Counted from the first letter of the stretch, positions 10,162 to 20,362 are shown. The stretch is DNA of 64,000 nt from Colwellia sp. BRX10-3 (GCF_014077505.1 NZ_JACGWA010000007.1:62001-126000); one strand, 5' to 3'. Notes: generated by a model from the sequence alone, not told the origin. Translations and numbers: made by a program.

Positions 10162-11118
10162 ATGTCATTAAATTTTTTAGATTTTGAGCTTCCAATTGCG
10201 GAACTTGAAGCGAAAATTGAAGAATTGCAACTGGTCAACAATGGCCAAGAACTTGATCTTGATTTAGAAGATCAAATTTCTCAGTTGCGAGATAAAAATA
10301 ACGAGCTAACTAGAAAGATTTTCTCTGGCTTAGACCCTTGGCAAACGGCACGAGTTGCACGTCATCCTCAGCGCCCATATACTCTAGATTATTTGCCACG
10401 TATTTTTACTGAGTTCGATGAACTCGCTGGCGATAGAGCTTATGCCGATGATAGAGCTATTGTTGGTGGTACTGCGCGTTTAGATGGCAGACCAGTGATG
10501 ATAATTGGTCATCAAAAAGGCCGTTCAACTAATGAAAAAGTTAAACGTAATTTCGGTATGCCTCGTCCTGAAGGTTACCGCAAAGCCTTACGTTTAATGA
10601 AAATGGCAGAACGTTTTAACATGCCAATTATTACTTTTATTGACACCCCCGGCGCATATCCTGGTATTGGCGCAGAAGAACGTGGCCAAAGTGAAGCTAT
10701 TGCTACAAACTTAAAAGTGATGTCACGCTTAAATGTGCCTATTATTTGTACGGTAATTGGTGAGGGTGGCTCTGGTGGCGCACTGGCTATTGGTGTTGGC
10801 GATAAAGTGAATATGCTGCAATATTCAACTTATTCTGTTATATCTCCTGAAGGTTGTGCCTCTATCTTGTGGAAAACTGCTGAGAAAGCACCAACAGCAG
10901 CAGAGGCGATGGGGATTACGGCAAAACGCATCAAAGAGTTAGGCCTTATCGATAGTATCGTTGAAGAACCTTTAGGTGGTGCTCATCGTGATATGGATCA
11001 AATGGCGGCATTTCTCAAGCAAGCATTAAAATCTGATCTTGCTGAGCTTGATAAACTTTCAAGCGAGGAATTAATTGAAAGTCGTTACGATAAGTTAATG
11101 TCATTCGGTTACTGTTAA
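10162..11118 (+). CDS. accA: Acetyl-CoA carboxylase carboxyltransferase subunit alpha
   Basis: AccA with AccD forms the carboxyltransferase that makes malonyl-CoA from carboxybiotin and acetyl-CoA. The length of 318 is essentially that of E. coli (319). The start [22 protein letters not shown] is typical, and the crotonase-fold core is visible in [41 protein letters not shown] and [15 protein letters not shown]. It is followed by a clear intrinsic terminator, which ends the long operon that starts upstream of bamA or at an internal promoter. Confidence 0.97.
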   Translation: MSLNFLDFELPIAELEAKIEELQLVNNGQELDLDLEDQISQLRDKNNELTRKIFSGLDPWQTARVARHPQRPYTLDYLPRIFTEFDELAGDRAYADDRAIVGGTARLDGRPVMIIGHQKGRSTNEKVKRNFGMPRPEGYRKALRLMKMAERFNMPIITFIDTPGAYPGIGAEERGQSEAIATNLKVMSRLNVPIICTVIGEGGSGGALAIGVGDKVNMLQYSTYSVISPEGCASILWKTAEKAPTAAEAMGITAKRIKELGLIDSIVEEPLGGAHRDMDQMAAFLKQALKSDLAELDKLSSEELIESRYDKLMSFGYC

Positions 11119-11127
11119 GTTCAAAAT

Positions 11128-11152
11128 AAGCGACCTTTATAGGTCGCTTTTT
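11128..11152 (+). terminator. Rho-independent terminator after accA
   Basis: AAGCGACC and GGTCGCTT form an 8-bp or longer stem around TTTATA, followed by TTTTT. It lies just after the accA stop codon. Confidence 0.85.
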
Positions 11153-11209
11153 ATTGTCCACACAAATATAACCCTCTCAACAAGACCTTTACCTAATGTT
11201 TTTGGAACT

Positions 11210-12586
11210 GTGAATATAATTGAATCAGCGTTGGTGCAGTTTTTTAAAAACACACCAGATAAAACTATTGTTATTGCCTATAGCGGCGGTGTTGATTCCC
11301 AAGTGCTACTGGTTGCGCTAGCGAAATTAAAACAGCAAGGACAACTGGCTAATACTATTGTTGTTTGTCATGTTAATCACGGATTAAGTCCTCATGCCGA
11401 TGCATGGCAAGCTTTTGCACAACAGCAATGCGATAGCTTTTCTCTGCCACTCATAACCCACAAGTTAAATTTAAAAAAACTGTCACAGCAAAGCTTAGAA
11501 GCGATGGCACGAGATGCGCGTTATCAGGTTTTAATACAAGCAAGTGCAGAGCCGGCCATTATTGTTACCGGCCATCATCTTAATGATCAAGCAGAAACAT
11601 TTTTACTGGCATTAAAGCGTGGTTCAGGTTTAAAAGGCTTATCGGCAATGCTAGCAAGTTCGACATTAGCACAACACAAATTGGCTCGTCCGCTGTTACC
11701 AATTTCACGTGCCGATATAATGGATTACGCAAATGAACATCAGCTAAGTTGGATTGAAGATGAGTCTAATACTGATGAACACTATGATCGAAACTTTTTA
11801 CGTCATCAGATTTTACCTAAATTGAATGAACGTTGGACGAGTATCAATAATACCATAGCCCGAAGTGCCGAACACTGTTATGAAGCGCAACAACTACTCG
11901 ATGAATTAGCACAGCAAGATTTAGTTGATTGCCAGCTTTCATCTTATAAGTTATCTATTCCTAACTTAAATAAGCTGAGTGAACCCCGAGTTAAAAATCT
12001 TTTACGCTATTTTTTATCTCGCCATAATTTTTTAATGCCAACACGTCAGCAATTAAAGCAAATATGCCTGCAACTTAATGCAGATGTTGATAAATCGCCA
12101 GTCATACAGCTTGCTAATTGCTGTTTTAGACGCTTCAAAGGTGAGGTGCACTTAACCCGTATCTATCAGGATATTTCGTTATGGCAACAAAGTGTAAATT
12201 TGGAATGTCTAGCGGATGAAAAAACATTAAATGTCGATCTGCCTGATGAATTGGGTACTTTGAGTTTTTCAACTTTATTAAGTAATGATAAAGCTAAAAG
12301 CCATTGGCAAGCAGCCATTAAAAAACCTAATATTAATCAATTAGTCACTGTTTGTTTTTCTCACGAAAATCCAAAGTGCTTACCGCAATACCGAGAACAT
12401 TCACGCGCTTTAAAGAAAGTATTACAAGAGCTTGAAATACCGCCATGGCAGAGAAAACGATTGCCTTTTATATTTTATGATAATGAACTTATCGCGGTAG
12501 CTGGACATTTTGTTTGTAAGGACTATTTAGCGGATAATGAAAATTTAGGGTATTTTATTTCATGGGATGGTGAACTGTCTGCATAA
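11210..12586 (+). CDS. tilS: tRNA(Ile)-lysidine synthetase TilS
   Basis: TilS uses ATP and lysine to convert the wobble C of the CAU-anticodon tRNA-Ile to lysidine, letting it read AUA. The PP-loop motif YSGGVDSQ lies at about residues 24-31, with HVNHGLSPHAD, the GHHLNDQAETFLLALKRGSG segment and ESNTDEHYDRNFLRHQILP following. The C-terminal 120 residues include the substrate-binding domain (LQELEIPPWQRKRLPFIF). The start is GTG with a weak GGAA upstream. It lies after the accA terminator, so it probably has its own promoter. Confidence 0.94.
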   Translation: MNIIESALVQFFKNTPDKTIVIAYSGGVDSQVLLVALAKLKQQGQLANTIVVCHVNHGLSPHADAWQAFAQQQCDSFSLPLITHKLNLKKLSQQSLEAMARDARYQVLIQASAEPAIIVTGHHLNDQAETFLLALKRGSGLKGLSAMLASSTLAQHKLARPLLPISRADIMDYANEHQLSWIEDESNTDEHYDRNFLRHQILPKLNERWTSINNTIARSAEHCYEAQQLLDELAQQDLVDCQLSSYKLSIPNLNKLSEPRVKNLLRYFLSRHNFLMPTRQQLKQICLQLNADVDKSPVIQLANCCFRRFKGEVHLTRIYQDISLWQQSVNLECLADEKTLNVDLPDELGTLSFSTLLSNDKAKSHWQAAIKKPNINQLVTVCFSHENPKCLPQYREHSRALKKVLQELEIPPWQRKRLPFIFYDNELIAVAGHFVCKDYLADNENLGYFISWDGELSA

Positions 12587-12738
12587 AGCATCCATGTAAC
12601 GAATAAACTAGACAGTGTTGGTGAATAAGTGGTAAAAAACTTTGACGTAACATTGTCGTAAATATAAATCGCACTCTTAGGCCGTAAACAAAAAATTGTA
12701 TTCATATTCATAAAAACAATAACTAAATAAGAAAAACT

Positions 12739-13974
12739 ATGACATTAGAAAATACTTCAGAAAAGCATTCATTTTTTAGCAAACTAAAATCAATTAATAT
12801 TGTAAACCAAATCATTATTGCTATTGTATTTGGGATTGTTTTAGCGCTTATTTCCCCTGAAATTGCCAAATCATTTTCGATACTTGGCAGTTTATTTGTC
12901 AATGCATTAAAAGCCGTTGCACCTATTTTGGTCTTAGTGTTAGTAGCCTCGTCTATTGCGAACCAAAAACCTAATAGCGAAGCTAACTTAAAGCCTATTG
13001 TTGGATTGTATTTAATAGGCACAATAAGTGCTGCATTAGTCGCGGTCGCGTTAAGCTTTATGTTTCCTGTGCAATTAACCTTAGATATTGTTGGTGCTAG
13101 CGCTAACCCGCCACAAGGTTTAGGTGAAGTATTAACAACACTGGCATTTAAAATTGTTGATAATCCTTTCAATGCTGTTATTACCGGGAATTTTATTGGT
13201 ATTTTAGCTTGGGGCTTAGGTTTAGGTTTCGCGTTGAAAAAGGGCAGCGAATCAACTAAAGTCATGGTGCATGATTTTGCCGAAGCTATTTCCAGTGTTG
13301 TTAAATTAGTTATTCGTTTTGCGCCATTAGGTATTATGGGCTTAGTCGCTAATACTGTTGCTACAACAGGCTTTGACACCTTAGGTGAGTTTAGTCATTT
13401 AGTGTTAGTGCTTTTAGGCTCAATGCTTATTATTGCCCTGATAGTTAACCCGTTAATCGTTTTTTTTATTATGCGTAAAAATCCTTATCCGTTAGTGCTA
13501 ACGTGTTTAAAAGAATCAGGTATTACGGCATTCTTTACACGTAGTTCTGCAGCAAATATTCCAGTAAATATGGAGTTATGTGAAAAACTTGATCTGCATG
13601 AAGATACATACTCTGTGTCTATCCCATTAGGTGCCACCATCAATATGGCAGGCGCTGCTATTACTATTACCGTATTAACACTTGCGGCGGCGAACACCTT
13701 AAATATTGAAGTCGATTTTGCGACCGCCATTTTATTGAGTGTAGTTGCGGCGGTATCTGCTTGTGGTGCCTCTGGTGTTGCCGGTGGTTCATTACTACTT
13801 ATTCCATTGGCTTGTGGCTTGTTTGGCATCAATACCGATATTGCAATGCAAGTGGTAGCGATAGGTTTTATTATTGGCGTAATTCAAGACTCAGCAGAAA
13901 CAGCATTAAATAGCTCAACAGATGTTGTTTTCACTGCAGCTGCTTCGCACCATATTACTAAAAATTTAGATTAA
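12739..13974 (+). CDS. sstT: Serine/threonine:sodium symporter SstT
   Basis: SstT imports serine and threonine with Na+. The 411-residue protein has about eight membrane spans and the dicarboxylate/amino acid:cation symporter (DAACS) signatures: the serine-rich re-entrant loop [16 protein letters not shown], the Na+/substrate region [20 protein letters not shown], and [41 protein letters not shown] is typical of the SstT branch. It stands alone between tilS and the phnA-like gene, and a long hairpin follows. Confidence 0.93.
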   Translation: MTLENTSEKHSFFSKLKSINIVNQIIIAIVFGIVLALISPEIAKSFSILGSLFVNALKAVAPILVLVLVASSIANQKPNSEANLKPIVGLYLIGTISAALVAVALSFMFPVQLTLDIVGASANPPQGLGEVLTTLAFKIVDNPFNAVITGNFIGILAWGLGLGFALKKGSESTKVMVHDFAEAISSVVKLVIRFAPLGIMGLVANTVATTGFDTLGEFSHLVLVLLGSMLIIALIVNPLIVFFIMRKNPYPLVLTCLKESGITAFFTRSSAANIPVNMELCEKLDLHEDTYSVSIPLGATINMAGAAITITVLTLAAANTLNIEVDFATAILLSVVAAVSACGASGVAGGSLLLIPLACGLFGINTDIAMQVVAIGFIIGVIQDSAETALNSSTDVVFTAAASHHITKNLD

Positions 13975-13986
13975 GTTCGGCCTAAT

Positions 13987-14023
13987 AGCTTTGCTACTAT
14001 TGCGTATTGTCGGTAGCAAAGCT
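13987..14023 (+). terminator. Hairpin after sstT, possible terminator
   Basis: AGCTTTGCTAC at 13987-13997 pairs with GTAGCAAAGCT at 14013-14023 (11 bp, 15-base loop). The T-run is poor, so termination is probable but not certain. Confidence 0.5.
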
Positions 14024-14154
14024 TGTATGTCCCTTTTAAAATCCCTTCATTACATAAATATTTATCGGTATTAATTCTTCCTTGCTAAAAATCTGCACTT
14101 TTTAAATCGGTCAATTAGGAGCATAATAGCGCAAAAATTTAAGGAGAACCTTTT

Positions 14155-14724
14155 ATGCCTACTGAAAATGCTTTAAAAGCACGCAGTAATAATAGCTGTG
14201 AACTATGTATTTCACCTGACAACTTATCGGTATTTCCTGTACCACCAACGAGTGACTTAAGTGCCCAGCAAAGTATTTACTTGTGTGATACATGCTTAGG
14301 GCAGGTTGAAGGCAATACAGCGCTTGATATTAATCATATGCGTTGTTTAACAGACGCTATGTGGAATCAAGAACCTGTAGTGCAAGTAGTGGCGTATCGT
14401 ATGTTGCATAAATTATCAGCTGAAAGCTGGGCGCAAGATGCTCTTGATATGATCTACTTAGAAGACGCTGTGAAAACTTGGGCAGAGCAGGGTATTGCCG
14501 CCGCTGAGCGAGAAGGGCCAACTCGCGATAGTAATGGCGCAGAATTGCAAGATGGCGATAATGTTACTCTGATTAAAGACTTAAAAGTTAAAGGCGCTAA
14601 CTTTACCGCCAAGCAAGGCACTATGGTACGTGGTATCAGCTTAACCGATAATCCCGAGCATATTGAAGGTAAAGTTAATGGCACGCGTATTGTGTTAGTT
14701 GCAGGCTATTTAAAGAAAGCATAA
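14155..14724 (+). CDS. PhnA-family zinc-ribbon protein (YjdM-like)
   Basis: The N-terminal 55 residues carry two cysteine pairs (CELC and CDTC) as in the PhnA zinc-ribbon domain. The C-terminal 70 residues (DSNGAELQDGDNVTLIKDLKVKG to IVLVAGYLKKA) match the PhnA SH3-like domain. The name is historical: E. coli PhnA/YjdM is not shown to take part in phosphonate use, and there is no phn operon here. At 189 residues it is longer than the E. coli protein, with an extra middle helix region. AAGGAGAA lies just upstream of the ATG. The gene stands alone and ends at a strong terminator. Confidence 0.85.
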   Translation: MPTENALKARSNNSCELCISPDNLSVFPVPPTSDLSAQQSIYLCDTCLGQVEGNTALDINHMRCLTDAMWNQEPVVQVVAYRMLHKLSAESWAQDALDMIYLEDAVKTWAEQGIAAAEREGPTRDSNGAELQDGDNVTLIKDLKVKGANFTAKQGTMVRGISLTDNPEHIEGKVNGTRIVLVAGYLKKA

Positions 14725-14780
14725 CTTTAATAAGCGGCTAAGCCAGAAAACTGCTTAGCGAATAATTATCTCAATTTGTT

Positions 14781-14822
14781 AAAAAAGCACTAAACAGCCA
14801 TATTGCTGTTTAGTGCTTTTTT
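14781..14822. terminator. Bidirectional terminator between phnA-like gene and methyltransferase
   Basis: An 18-bp perfect stem (AAAAAAGCACTAAACAGC at 14781-14798 and its complement at 14805-14822) with a 6-base loop ends in T6 on either strand. It serves the two convergent genes. Confidence 0.9.
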
Positions 14823-14884
14823 GTATTTAGGCGTTCAGTAAGGGAATCAATAACGTTTCCCGATATTGTATGGTAAGTGCTTAG

Positions 14885-14909
14885 TTAACTTAACTTAACT
14901 TAACTTAAC
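14885..14909. repeat. Five tandem copies of TTAAC
   Basis: Five perfect pentamer copies lie just after the stop codon of the methyltransferase gene. A copy-number change here would not alter the protein, so it is a plain microsatellite as far as can be seen. Confidence 0.8.
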
Positions 14910-14914
14910 TTTGG

Positions 14915-15379
14915 CTATAACCAACGACGCACGCTGTTTTTATAGTTGTCGTAGTCTGGTCCAAACAACTTCGTTAACATACGTTCTTCAGGTGTAATTT
15001 GATATTTACCAATATACCAAACAAAAAGCCCGCAAATCAGAAAAGCTAAGAAGTTTTCAAGATAAAAAGCATAAGCCAGTAATGCTAAAAGCATCGCCAA
15101 ATACATCGGGTTTCTAGAGTATTGATAAATACCACTATCAACCACCTGAGATGAGGTTTCAGGTTTACTCGGGTTGACAGTTGTTCGGTGTTTTCGAAAG
15201 CTATAAATGGCAAAAAATCCGATTAATATAGCAATAAACACTAATAGCGTTATCAATGTTAAGTTGATTTTTGGGTTAATAATATCGCTATAGTTTAACG
15301 TCGGTAGAAAGTGTTGCACTAGTGCCATTAGTAACATGGCAATGACCACTTGTACAATTGGGATAACTTTTAGCTCCAT
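14915..15379 (-). CDS. Isoprenylcysteine carboxyl methyltransferase-like membrane protein
   Basis: A 154-residue protein with about four membrane spans. The C-terminal half has the ICMT/phospholipid N-methyltransferase pattern: YQYSRNPMYLAMLL, then EERMLTKLFGPDYDNYKNSVRRWL, which in the family forms the SAM-binding site at the membrane face. The ATG at 15379 is preferred because AAGGA sits six bases upstream; a longer frame exists to 15478 but its added residues are not hydrophobic or conserved-looking. The substrate is unknown: bacterial members are rarely characterised and no prenylated protein is implied. Confidence 0.75.
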   Translation of the reverse strand: MELKVIPIVQVVIAMLLMALVQHFLPTLNYSDIINPKINLTLITLLVFIAILIGFFAIYSFRKHRTTVNPSKPETSSQVVDSGIYQYSRNPMYLAMLLALLAYAFYLENFLAFLICGLFVWYIGKYQITPEERMLTKLFGPDYDNYKNSVRRWL

Positions 15380-15568
15380 TCTCATTCCTTGTGGGTTTTT
15401 AAAGCCTTGACTGAGTATAATGCTCCGATGATGCTTTATTTGACAGCAGATAAAATAAAACGCCAAAGGCTTATGCATTTGGCGTTTGTAAAGTTTTCTA
15501 TTTTAAACACATTATCACGTTAACTGATGATAAGGTGAACAAATGATAATACTTACTGTTGGATCATT

Positions 15569-17428
15569 TTAGCTATTATCAGCGATATAGTCATTAACCA
15601 TATTTTCAAGCACGTTAAGCGGCACGGCACCATTTGTTAACACAACATCATGGAACTGGCGAATATCGAACTTGTCACCTAATTGTTGCTTTGCTTTTGC
15701 TCGCAGCTGAACAATCTTCAACATACCAATTTTATAAGCTGTCGCTTGCGATGGCATAACGACATGGCGCTCGACCATTTTTATCGCATCAGACTTAGCA
15801 TTTGGCGTATTGCTAACGTAATACTCGATACCTTGCGCTAAATCCCATTTTTTATTATGAATACCAGTATCAACCACTAAGCGACAAGCGCGCCATAATT
15901 CCATTGCCAAGCGGCCAAAGTCAGAATAAGGGTCTTGATAAAAGCCAATTTCTTTCGGGATCATTTCTGAGTATAAACCCCAGCCTTCACTATAAGCGGT
16001 ATAACCACCAAATTTTCTAAACTTTGGAATGCCTTCTAGCTCTTGTTTTAACGCTATTTGCATATGATGACCAGGAATGCCTTCATGGTATGCCAGTGCT
16101 TCCATTTGGTAAGTTGGCATTGCTGCCATGTCGTAGAGGTTAGCGTAGTAAATACCTGGGCGTGAACCATCTGGTGCAGGTTGTTGGTAAAATGCTTTAC
16201 CCGCTGATTTTTCTCTAAACGCTTCTACTTTTTTAACTTTTAAATCAGCTTTAGGTTTGGTGATAAATAGCTGATCCAATTCACCTTTCATGGTGTTAAT
16301 TATCGTCGTTGCTTCAGTTAAATAACGCTCGCGACCTGCATCATCTGCGGCATAATAAAACTGTGGGTCATGGCGCATAAATTGGAAGAACTCATTTAAT
16401 GAACCTTTAAAACCCACTTTTTTCATGATAACGCGCATTTCATCGTGGATGCGTGCAACTTCGCCTAAACCAATGTTATGAATCTCATCAGCGGTTAATT
16501 CAGTTGTGGTAGTACGTTTTAAGGCATTATTATAAAATTCATCACCTTGTGGGAATTTCCACGCACCATCAATATTGTCAGCTTTTTTCTCAAGCTCAAT
16601 TAAGTAACTAACTAATTGTTGATAACCGGCTTTAAACTCAGTGGTTAAAGCCGATGATAATTCAGCTGTTAGCGATAGTTTGTCTTGTTCTGAAAGTTCT
16701 AACAGCGCAAGCTTTTTTGTGAAATCAGCATATAAAGTACTATCCGCGCCATCATCAAAAGGCGCGCCAAGCGTTAAATTTTTCGAATCACGGATAACAT
16801 GAGCAAAAACAAATTTTGGCGCAATAATACCTTTATCTGCTCTTATTTTAAGTTGGTCTACTAACTGCTCAAGTAACACTTTTGAGTTTTTTACCCTGGC
16901 AATATAATCATGAGCTTGTTTAGTGTCTTTAATACTATGTTGGTTGATCAGTAATGCCGGTATTTGTGAATGCACGCCAAACATTTGGTTAACAGGGTAA
17001 TTATGGTGGCGCCAAGGATAATCAGCAATTTGTTGTTCTAATTTTTGAGAAAGTAGTTGGTAACTTAACGTTGTTTGCTTATCAAGTTTTTTTACGTCAA
17101 TAACTTGGATACGTTGCAGAGCTTGTTTTGCAAAAGCGAGTTCCTTAGCACTGTTTTGTTCTGAAAGGTCTTGCCATTTATCATAGTCCGTTTTAATACC
17201 AAGATAGGTTTGTCTGACAGGATTACGATTAACACCTTCCATAAAAATAGTGTCAAATAGCTCATTTGCCGCTTGAGAAACGCTAACTGTGCTATTTAGT
17301 TGTGCTGAAGTAGACGACATTGAAAGTGCATTATCGCCTTTAACAACTTGTGTAGTGGTCTCATTACTGCAGGCAACTGTTAGTACCGCTGAAATAGAGA
17401 TAACAATAAGTGATTTATTGAAGGTCAT
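15569..17428 (-). CDS. DUF885 family protein, predicted secreted metallopeptidase
   Basis: A protein of about 619 residues. It has a hydrophobic N-terminal signal (SLIVISISAVLTVAC) with a cysteine that could be lipidated, so it probably acts in the periplasm. The body matches the DUF885 family: YHEGIPGHHMQIAL near residue 450 is a zinc-binding type helix, and YSEGWGLYSEMIPKEIGFY follows. The family is related to zinc carboxypeptidases, but the substrate here cannot be stated. A TTG at 17440 could add four residues. It is divergent from the GNAT gene. Confidence 0.82.
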   Translation of the reverse strand: MTFNKSLIVISISAVLTVACSNETTTQVVKGDNALSMSSTSAQLNSTVSVSQAANELFDTIFMEGVNRNPVRQTYLGIKTDYDKWQDLSEQNSAKELAFAKQALQRIQVIDVKKLDKQTTLSYQLLSQKLEQQIADYPWRHHNYPVNQMFGVHSQIPALLINQHSIKDTKQAHDYIARVKNSKVLLEQLVDQLKIRADKGIIAPKFVFAHVIRDSKNLTLGAPFDDGADSTLYADFTKKLALLELSEQDKLSLTAELSSALTTEFKAGYQQLVSYLIELEKKADNIDGAWKFPQGDEFYNNALKRTTTTELTADEIHNIGLGEVARIHDEMRVIMKKVGFKGSLNEFFQFMRHDPQFYYAADDAGRERYLTEATTIINTMKGELDQLFITKPKADLKVKKVEAFREKSAGKAFYQQPAPDGSRPGIYYANLYDMAAMPTYQMEALAYHEGIPGHHMQIALKQELEGIPKFRKFGGYTAYSEGWGLYSEMIPKEIGFYQDPYSDFGRLAMELWRACRLVVDTGIHNKKWDLAQGIEYYVSNTPNAKSDAIKMVERHVVMPSQATAYKIGMLKIVQLRAKAKQQLGDKFDIRQFHDVVLTNGAVPLNVLENMVNDYIADNS

Positions 17429-17622
17429 GTTGGAGTCCAATTTTAGTTTATACGCTATATTGCCGCTATTTTTGCTGATCGATCAAGCTTACCGCGCTCA
17501 ATGGTAGATTTTATGCGGTAACTTCCAGTAATACTTTTATATTTCAAAGGAGTTATTTAGGGTTTACCTCATTAATCAACTTGCTATAGTAGTATCATTA
17601 ATTGATTAACTACCCGTGCTCG

Positions 17623-18108
17623 ATGTCACCAATAAATAAAGTGCTAGATAGTGTTAGCCAGAAGCAATCTGCGATTATTAGTTTTCGTCGAGCAATGGTA
17701 TTTGATAGAGCGTTTCTTTTAGCATTGCGAAAAGAAACGATGGATAAGCATTTGCACAGTGCTGGAATTTATCTCGATGACAATTCACATCTATTGAGAA
17801 TTGATGAGTTTTTTTCTGATTCACACATTATTTCATACCAAAACAATGCTATTGGATTATTAAAATTAGGTTTGTTTTCCGATAAAATTCATTTGAGACA
17901 ATTTCAGTTATTACCGCAATATCAAAGTTTAGGTATAGGTAGCCGTGTCCTTGAGTTAGTTAAGCGCAAAGCCGAAGAAAAAAATCTTGCCATAACTTTA
18001 AACGTGTTATTAAAAAATCCTGCGAAGCAGTTATATTTACGTCACGACTTTGTTGTTATTGATAGTAATGAACTGGAGTTTCAAATGTACTGGCATTGGC
18101 GGGAATAA
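17623..18108 (+). CDS. GNAT-family N-acetyltransferase
   Basis: A small protein (about 161 residues) with the acetyl-CoA pyrophosphate-binding motif A, LLPQYQSLGIGSRVLELVKRKAE, near residues 105-127, and the following LNVLLKNPAKQLYLRHDFVVI, typical of the GNAT fold. The acceptor is unknown; similar proteins acetylate small amines, antibiotics or protein N-termini. A TTG at 17602 would add seven residues; neither start has a strong ribosome binding site. It is convergent with the M28 peptidase gene, with a shared terminator between them. Confidence 0.75.
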   Translation: MSPINKVLDSVSQKQSAIISFRRAMVFDRAFLLALRKETMDKHLHSAGIYLDDNSHLLRIDEFFSDSHIISYQNNAIGLLKLGLFSDKIHLRQFQLLPQYQSLGIGSRVLELVKRKAEEKNLAITLNVLLKNPAKQLYLRHDFVVIDSNELEFQMYWHWRE

Positions 18109-18137
18109 TGAACAAAGTTTGTGCTTTGGCTGATTAT

Positions 18138-18175
18138 AAAAAACCAGTGTAGGAATATTAATGCACTGGTTTTTT
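18138..18175. terminator. Bidirectional terminator between GNAT and M28 genes
   Basis: AAAAAACCAGTG at 18138-18149 and CACTGGTTTTTT at 18164-18175 form a 12-bp stem with a 14-base loop, with T-runs on both strands. Confidence 0.88.
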
Positions 18176-18250
18176 CTTTGGACTGAGTTTAAAGCTATTG
18201 TTAAAGCTATTTTTAAAGCAGTGCTCATACGAGCTTTAAAGATAAATACT

Positions 18251-19603
18251 TTAGAAAATTTTACCGTTAGCACGTACTTGTGCTTTATCAATACGGGTTG
18301 GTGTTACCGTGCCGTCAACAAGCGATTGTGTTGCCGTTGCTAGCGATTCAATAACTTTGTGCATTGATGATAAATCTAAACTGCTAATGTCGTCAGTCAC
18401 TTGATGATAATGCTGGTCTTTATCGAGCTGCGTACTGCTAAAACTGTGGGCAGGAACACCTAGTCGCGCTAAGGTTGCATTGTCTGAGCGATAAAATAAT
18501 CCTTGTTCAGGATATGGGTCTTGATGTATTTGGGTGTTAAGAGCAGCTAGCTTTTCATTAAGTAATGTACCCAAGTTTGAACGTTCCATACCCGTCATCC
18601 AAACGGTTCCAGAACCAAACTTTGATGGCTTACCAATCATTTCAATATTGATCATGGCAACTACATTGTCAGGATTAAGTTGCTGCGAAAAATATTTAGA
18701 GCCAAAGCCACCAATTTCTTCAGCGGTAAATGCACTAAACATTAACGTGCGCTTGTTATCACCTTTATTTGCGTAATATTGCGCTAAATTTAATACTGCA
18801 GTCGTGCCAGACGCGTCGTCATCAGCACCATTATAAATCTGTTTACCATCTTTAGTGATGCCCAAATGGTCATAATGTGATGAGTATAAAACAATGTCTT
18901 TTGGGTTTTTTGTCCCCGGTAATACACCAACCACATTGGTTAGCGATTGTTCTGTTATTTTTGCACTGGCGTTAACGCTATAAGTTTTAATCTCACTTTC
19001 GTCACTTAACACCATTACAATAGCACCAAGATGTTCGAGTGACAGCTTAGTTAAACCACGATTGAAATAGCCCTGATAAGCTTTAAAAGTTTTAGCATGA
19101 GCGTTGTTAATAATGACTAAGTGTTGACCGCCTTGTTGGTTTAACTCAGATAATATTTTACGCATATCATCATCTTTACCAACTATATGGCTTTGTGCAT
19201 TACCTAGTTGCCAACTTAACTGTTCTATTGTTGTTGCTATCGCTAAGTGTTCTTGACTAATTTCCTTTGTATTTAACATAACGCTAAGTGCTTCCGGTAG
19301 AATTTGATTTACCGTAAAACGTTGTAAAAAACTGCTGTTATTAGTTGTCGAAAGATGAGTTTGTAACGGTTGTAAGCCAATGTCAGCAAAACGTTTAGCA
19401 ATATAGTTGGCAGCTTGATCAATCTCAGGACTGAAACTTGCCCGACCCTTTAGATCGTCAGCGGCTAAATAGGTAATATCTTTAATAACTTGTTCTGACG
19501 GTATTATTTCTGCCATGCTGTAAAATGAGCTAAAAATAGTGAGTGTCGCAAGTAACGATTTTAGCTTAAAATTACTGAGATTATTGTTAAATTTCATCAT
19601 CAT
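18251..19603 (-). CDS. Secreted M28-family zinc aminopeptidase
   Basis: About 450 residues with an N-terminal signal peptide (LKSLLATLTIFSSFYSMAEI). The M28 metal ligands are visible in order: His in YSSHYDHLG, bridging Asp in NGADDDASGTTAVLNLA, catalytic/ligand Glu pair in FTAEEIGGFGS, Asp/Glu in MINIEMIG, and a final His near HYHQVTDD. An insert between residues 130 and 230 resembles the protease-associated (PA) domain common in this family. It probably releases N-terminal amino acids from peptides outside the cytoplasm. The three consecutive ATGs at 19603 make the exact start unclear; no good ribosome site is seen. Confidence 0.87.
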   Translation of the reverse strand: MMMKFNNNLSNFKLKSLLATLTIFSSFYSMAEIIPSEQVIKDITYLAADDLKGRASFSPEIDQAANYIAKRFADIGLQPLQTHLSTTNNSSFLQRFTVNQILPEALSVMLNTKEISQEHLAIATTIEQLSWQLGNAQSHIVGKDDDMRKILSELNQQGGQHLVIINNAHAKTFKAYQGYFNRGLTKLSLEHLGAIVMVLSDESEIKTYSVNASAKITEQSLTNVVGVLPGTKNPKDIVLYSSHYDHLGITKDGKQIYNGADDDASGTTAVLNLAQYYANKGDNKRTLMFSAFTAEEIGGFGSKYFSQQLNPDNVVAMINIEMIGKPSKFGSGTVWMTGMERSNLGTLLNEKLAALNTQIHQDPYPEQGLFYRSDNATLARLGVPAHSFSSTQLDKDQHYHQVTDDISSLDLSSMHKVIESLATATQSLVDGTVTPTRIDKAQVRANGKIF

Positions 19604-19700
19604 ATTTATGGGTATTGCCGTGGTAGAGTTATTATTTAAAAGTTTACTATTGGAGAACTGCAAACAGTTAATCAGGATTTAGAATTAACCCATAGTAAGC

Positions 19701-20249
19701 TTAATTTAATTTATTTTGTTTAAGTTTATTAAGTTCAATCAATAGAGATTCTTCACCGCAGGTAAGCCAGAATTGACCATCTTGTATACTGACTTGAAAC
19801 TCCATAGAGCGATCGGCTAATAGTTCCAATGCTTGTGCTGTTTCTTCACTGAAGCTCTCGACTGATAGTTTATTGAGTTGATTGAGTTTGCTTTTAGATA
19901 GCTGCCACCAAGTATCTACACTACTGCCATAACAATAGAGTTTAACTTCTTGTGCGCGGTTACAGGCTTTTTTAAGGCGTTTTTCATCGAGTTGCCCAAG
20001 CTCAATCCATAGTTCAATAACTTCACTATAATTAATGCGCCAAATCGCAGCTTCGTCTTCGTCACTCACACCTTTGCCAAATTGCAGGTTTTCACTGGCG
20101 TTTAGTACATAAGCGATGAGTCTGATCATCATACGACGATCGTTTTCAGAAGGGTGCTGCGCTATGGTTAATTGAATAGTGTCATAATAGTTACGATCCA
20201 TATCAGATAAATGGATCGTCGCTTTATTGATGGTAGATTTTAAGGCCAT
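19701..20249 (-). CDS. yaeQ: YaeQ family protein
   Basis: The 182 residues match E. coli YaeQ from the start (MALKSTINKATIHLSDMDRN) through IAQHPSENDRRMMIRLIAYVL, ELWIELGQLDEKRLKKAC and the end region VSIQDGQFWLT. Structures of this family show a PD-(D/E)XK nuclease-like fold without proven nuclease activity. Older reports linked YaeQ to haemolysin expression and RfaH suppression, which is unresolved. It lies between the M28 peptidase and the glyoxalase-family gene, all on the minus strand. Confidence 0.9.
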   Translation of the reverse strand: MALKSTINKATIHLSDMDRNYYDTIQLTIAQHPSENDRRMMIRLIAYVLNASENLQFGKGVSDEDEAAIWRINYSEVIELWIELGQLDEKRLKKACNRAQEVKLYCYGSSVDTWWQLSKSKLNQLNKLSVESFSEETAQALELLADRSMEFQVSIQDGQFWLTCGEESLLIELNKLKQNKLN

Positions 20250-20270
20250 GAAGATTCAGAGTAATATTTT

Positions 20271-20344
20271 GATTAATTAATTCAGTATATTAACGTTTAT
20301 TAAGCGCTTGTGATAGCAACTTATAATAAGTGAATTAATTAATC
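20271..20344. repeat. 14-bp perfect inverted repeat upstream of yaeQ
   Basis: GATTAATTAATTCA at 20271-20284 and its exact complement at 20331-20344 are separated by 46 bases. The arms are AT-only except for one G/C position each. It fills the intergenic space between the glyoxalase-family gene and yaeQ. Confidence 0.6.
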
Positions 20345-20362
20345 TCTACTTAAAGGGCTTTT

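Noticed and set aside
14885-14909. TTAAC pentamer tract as a phase-variation switch
   Set aside because: It lies after the stop codon of the methyltransferase and away from any promoter, and five copies is short.
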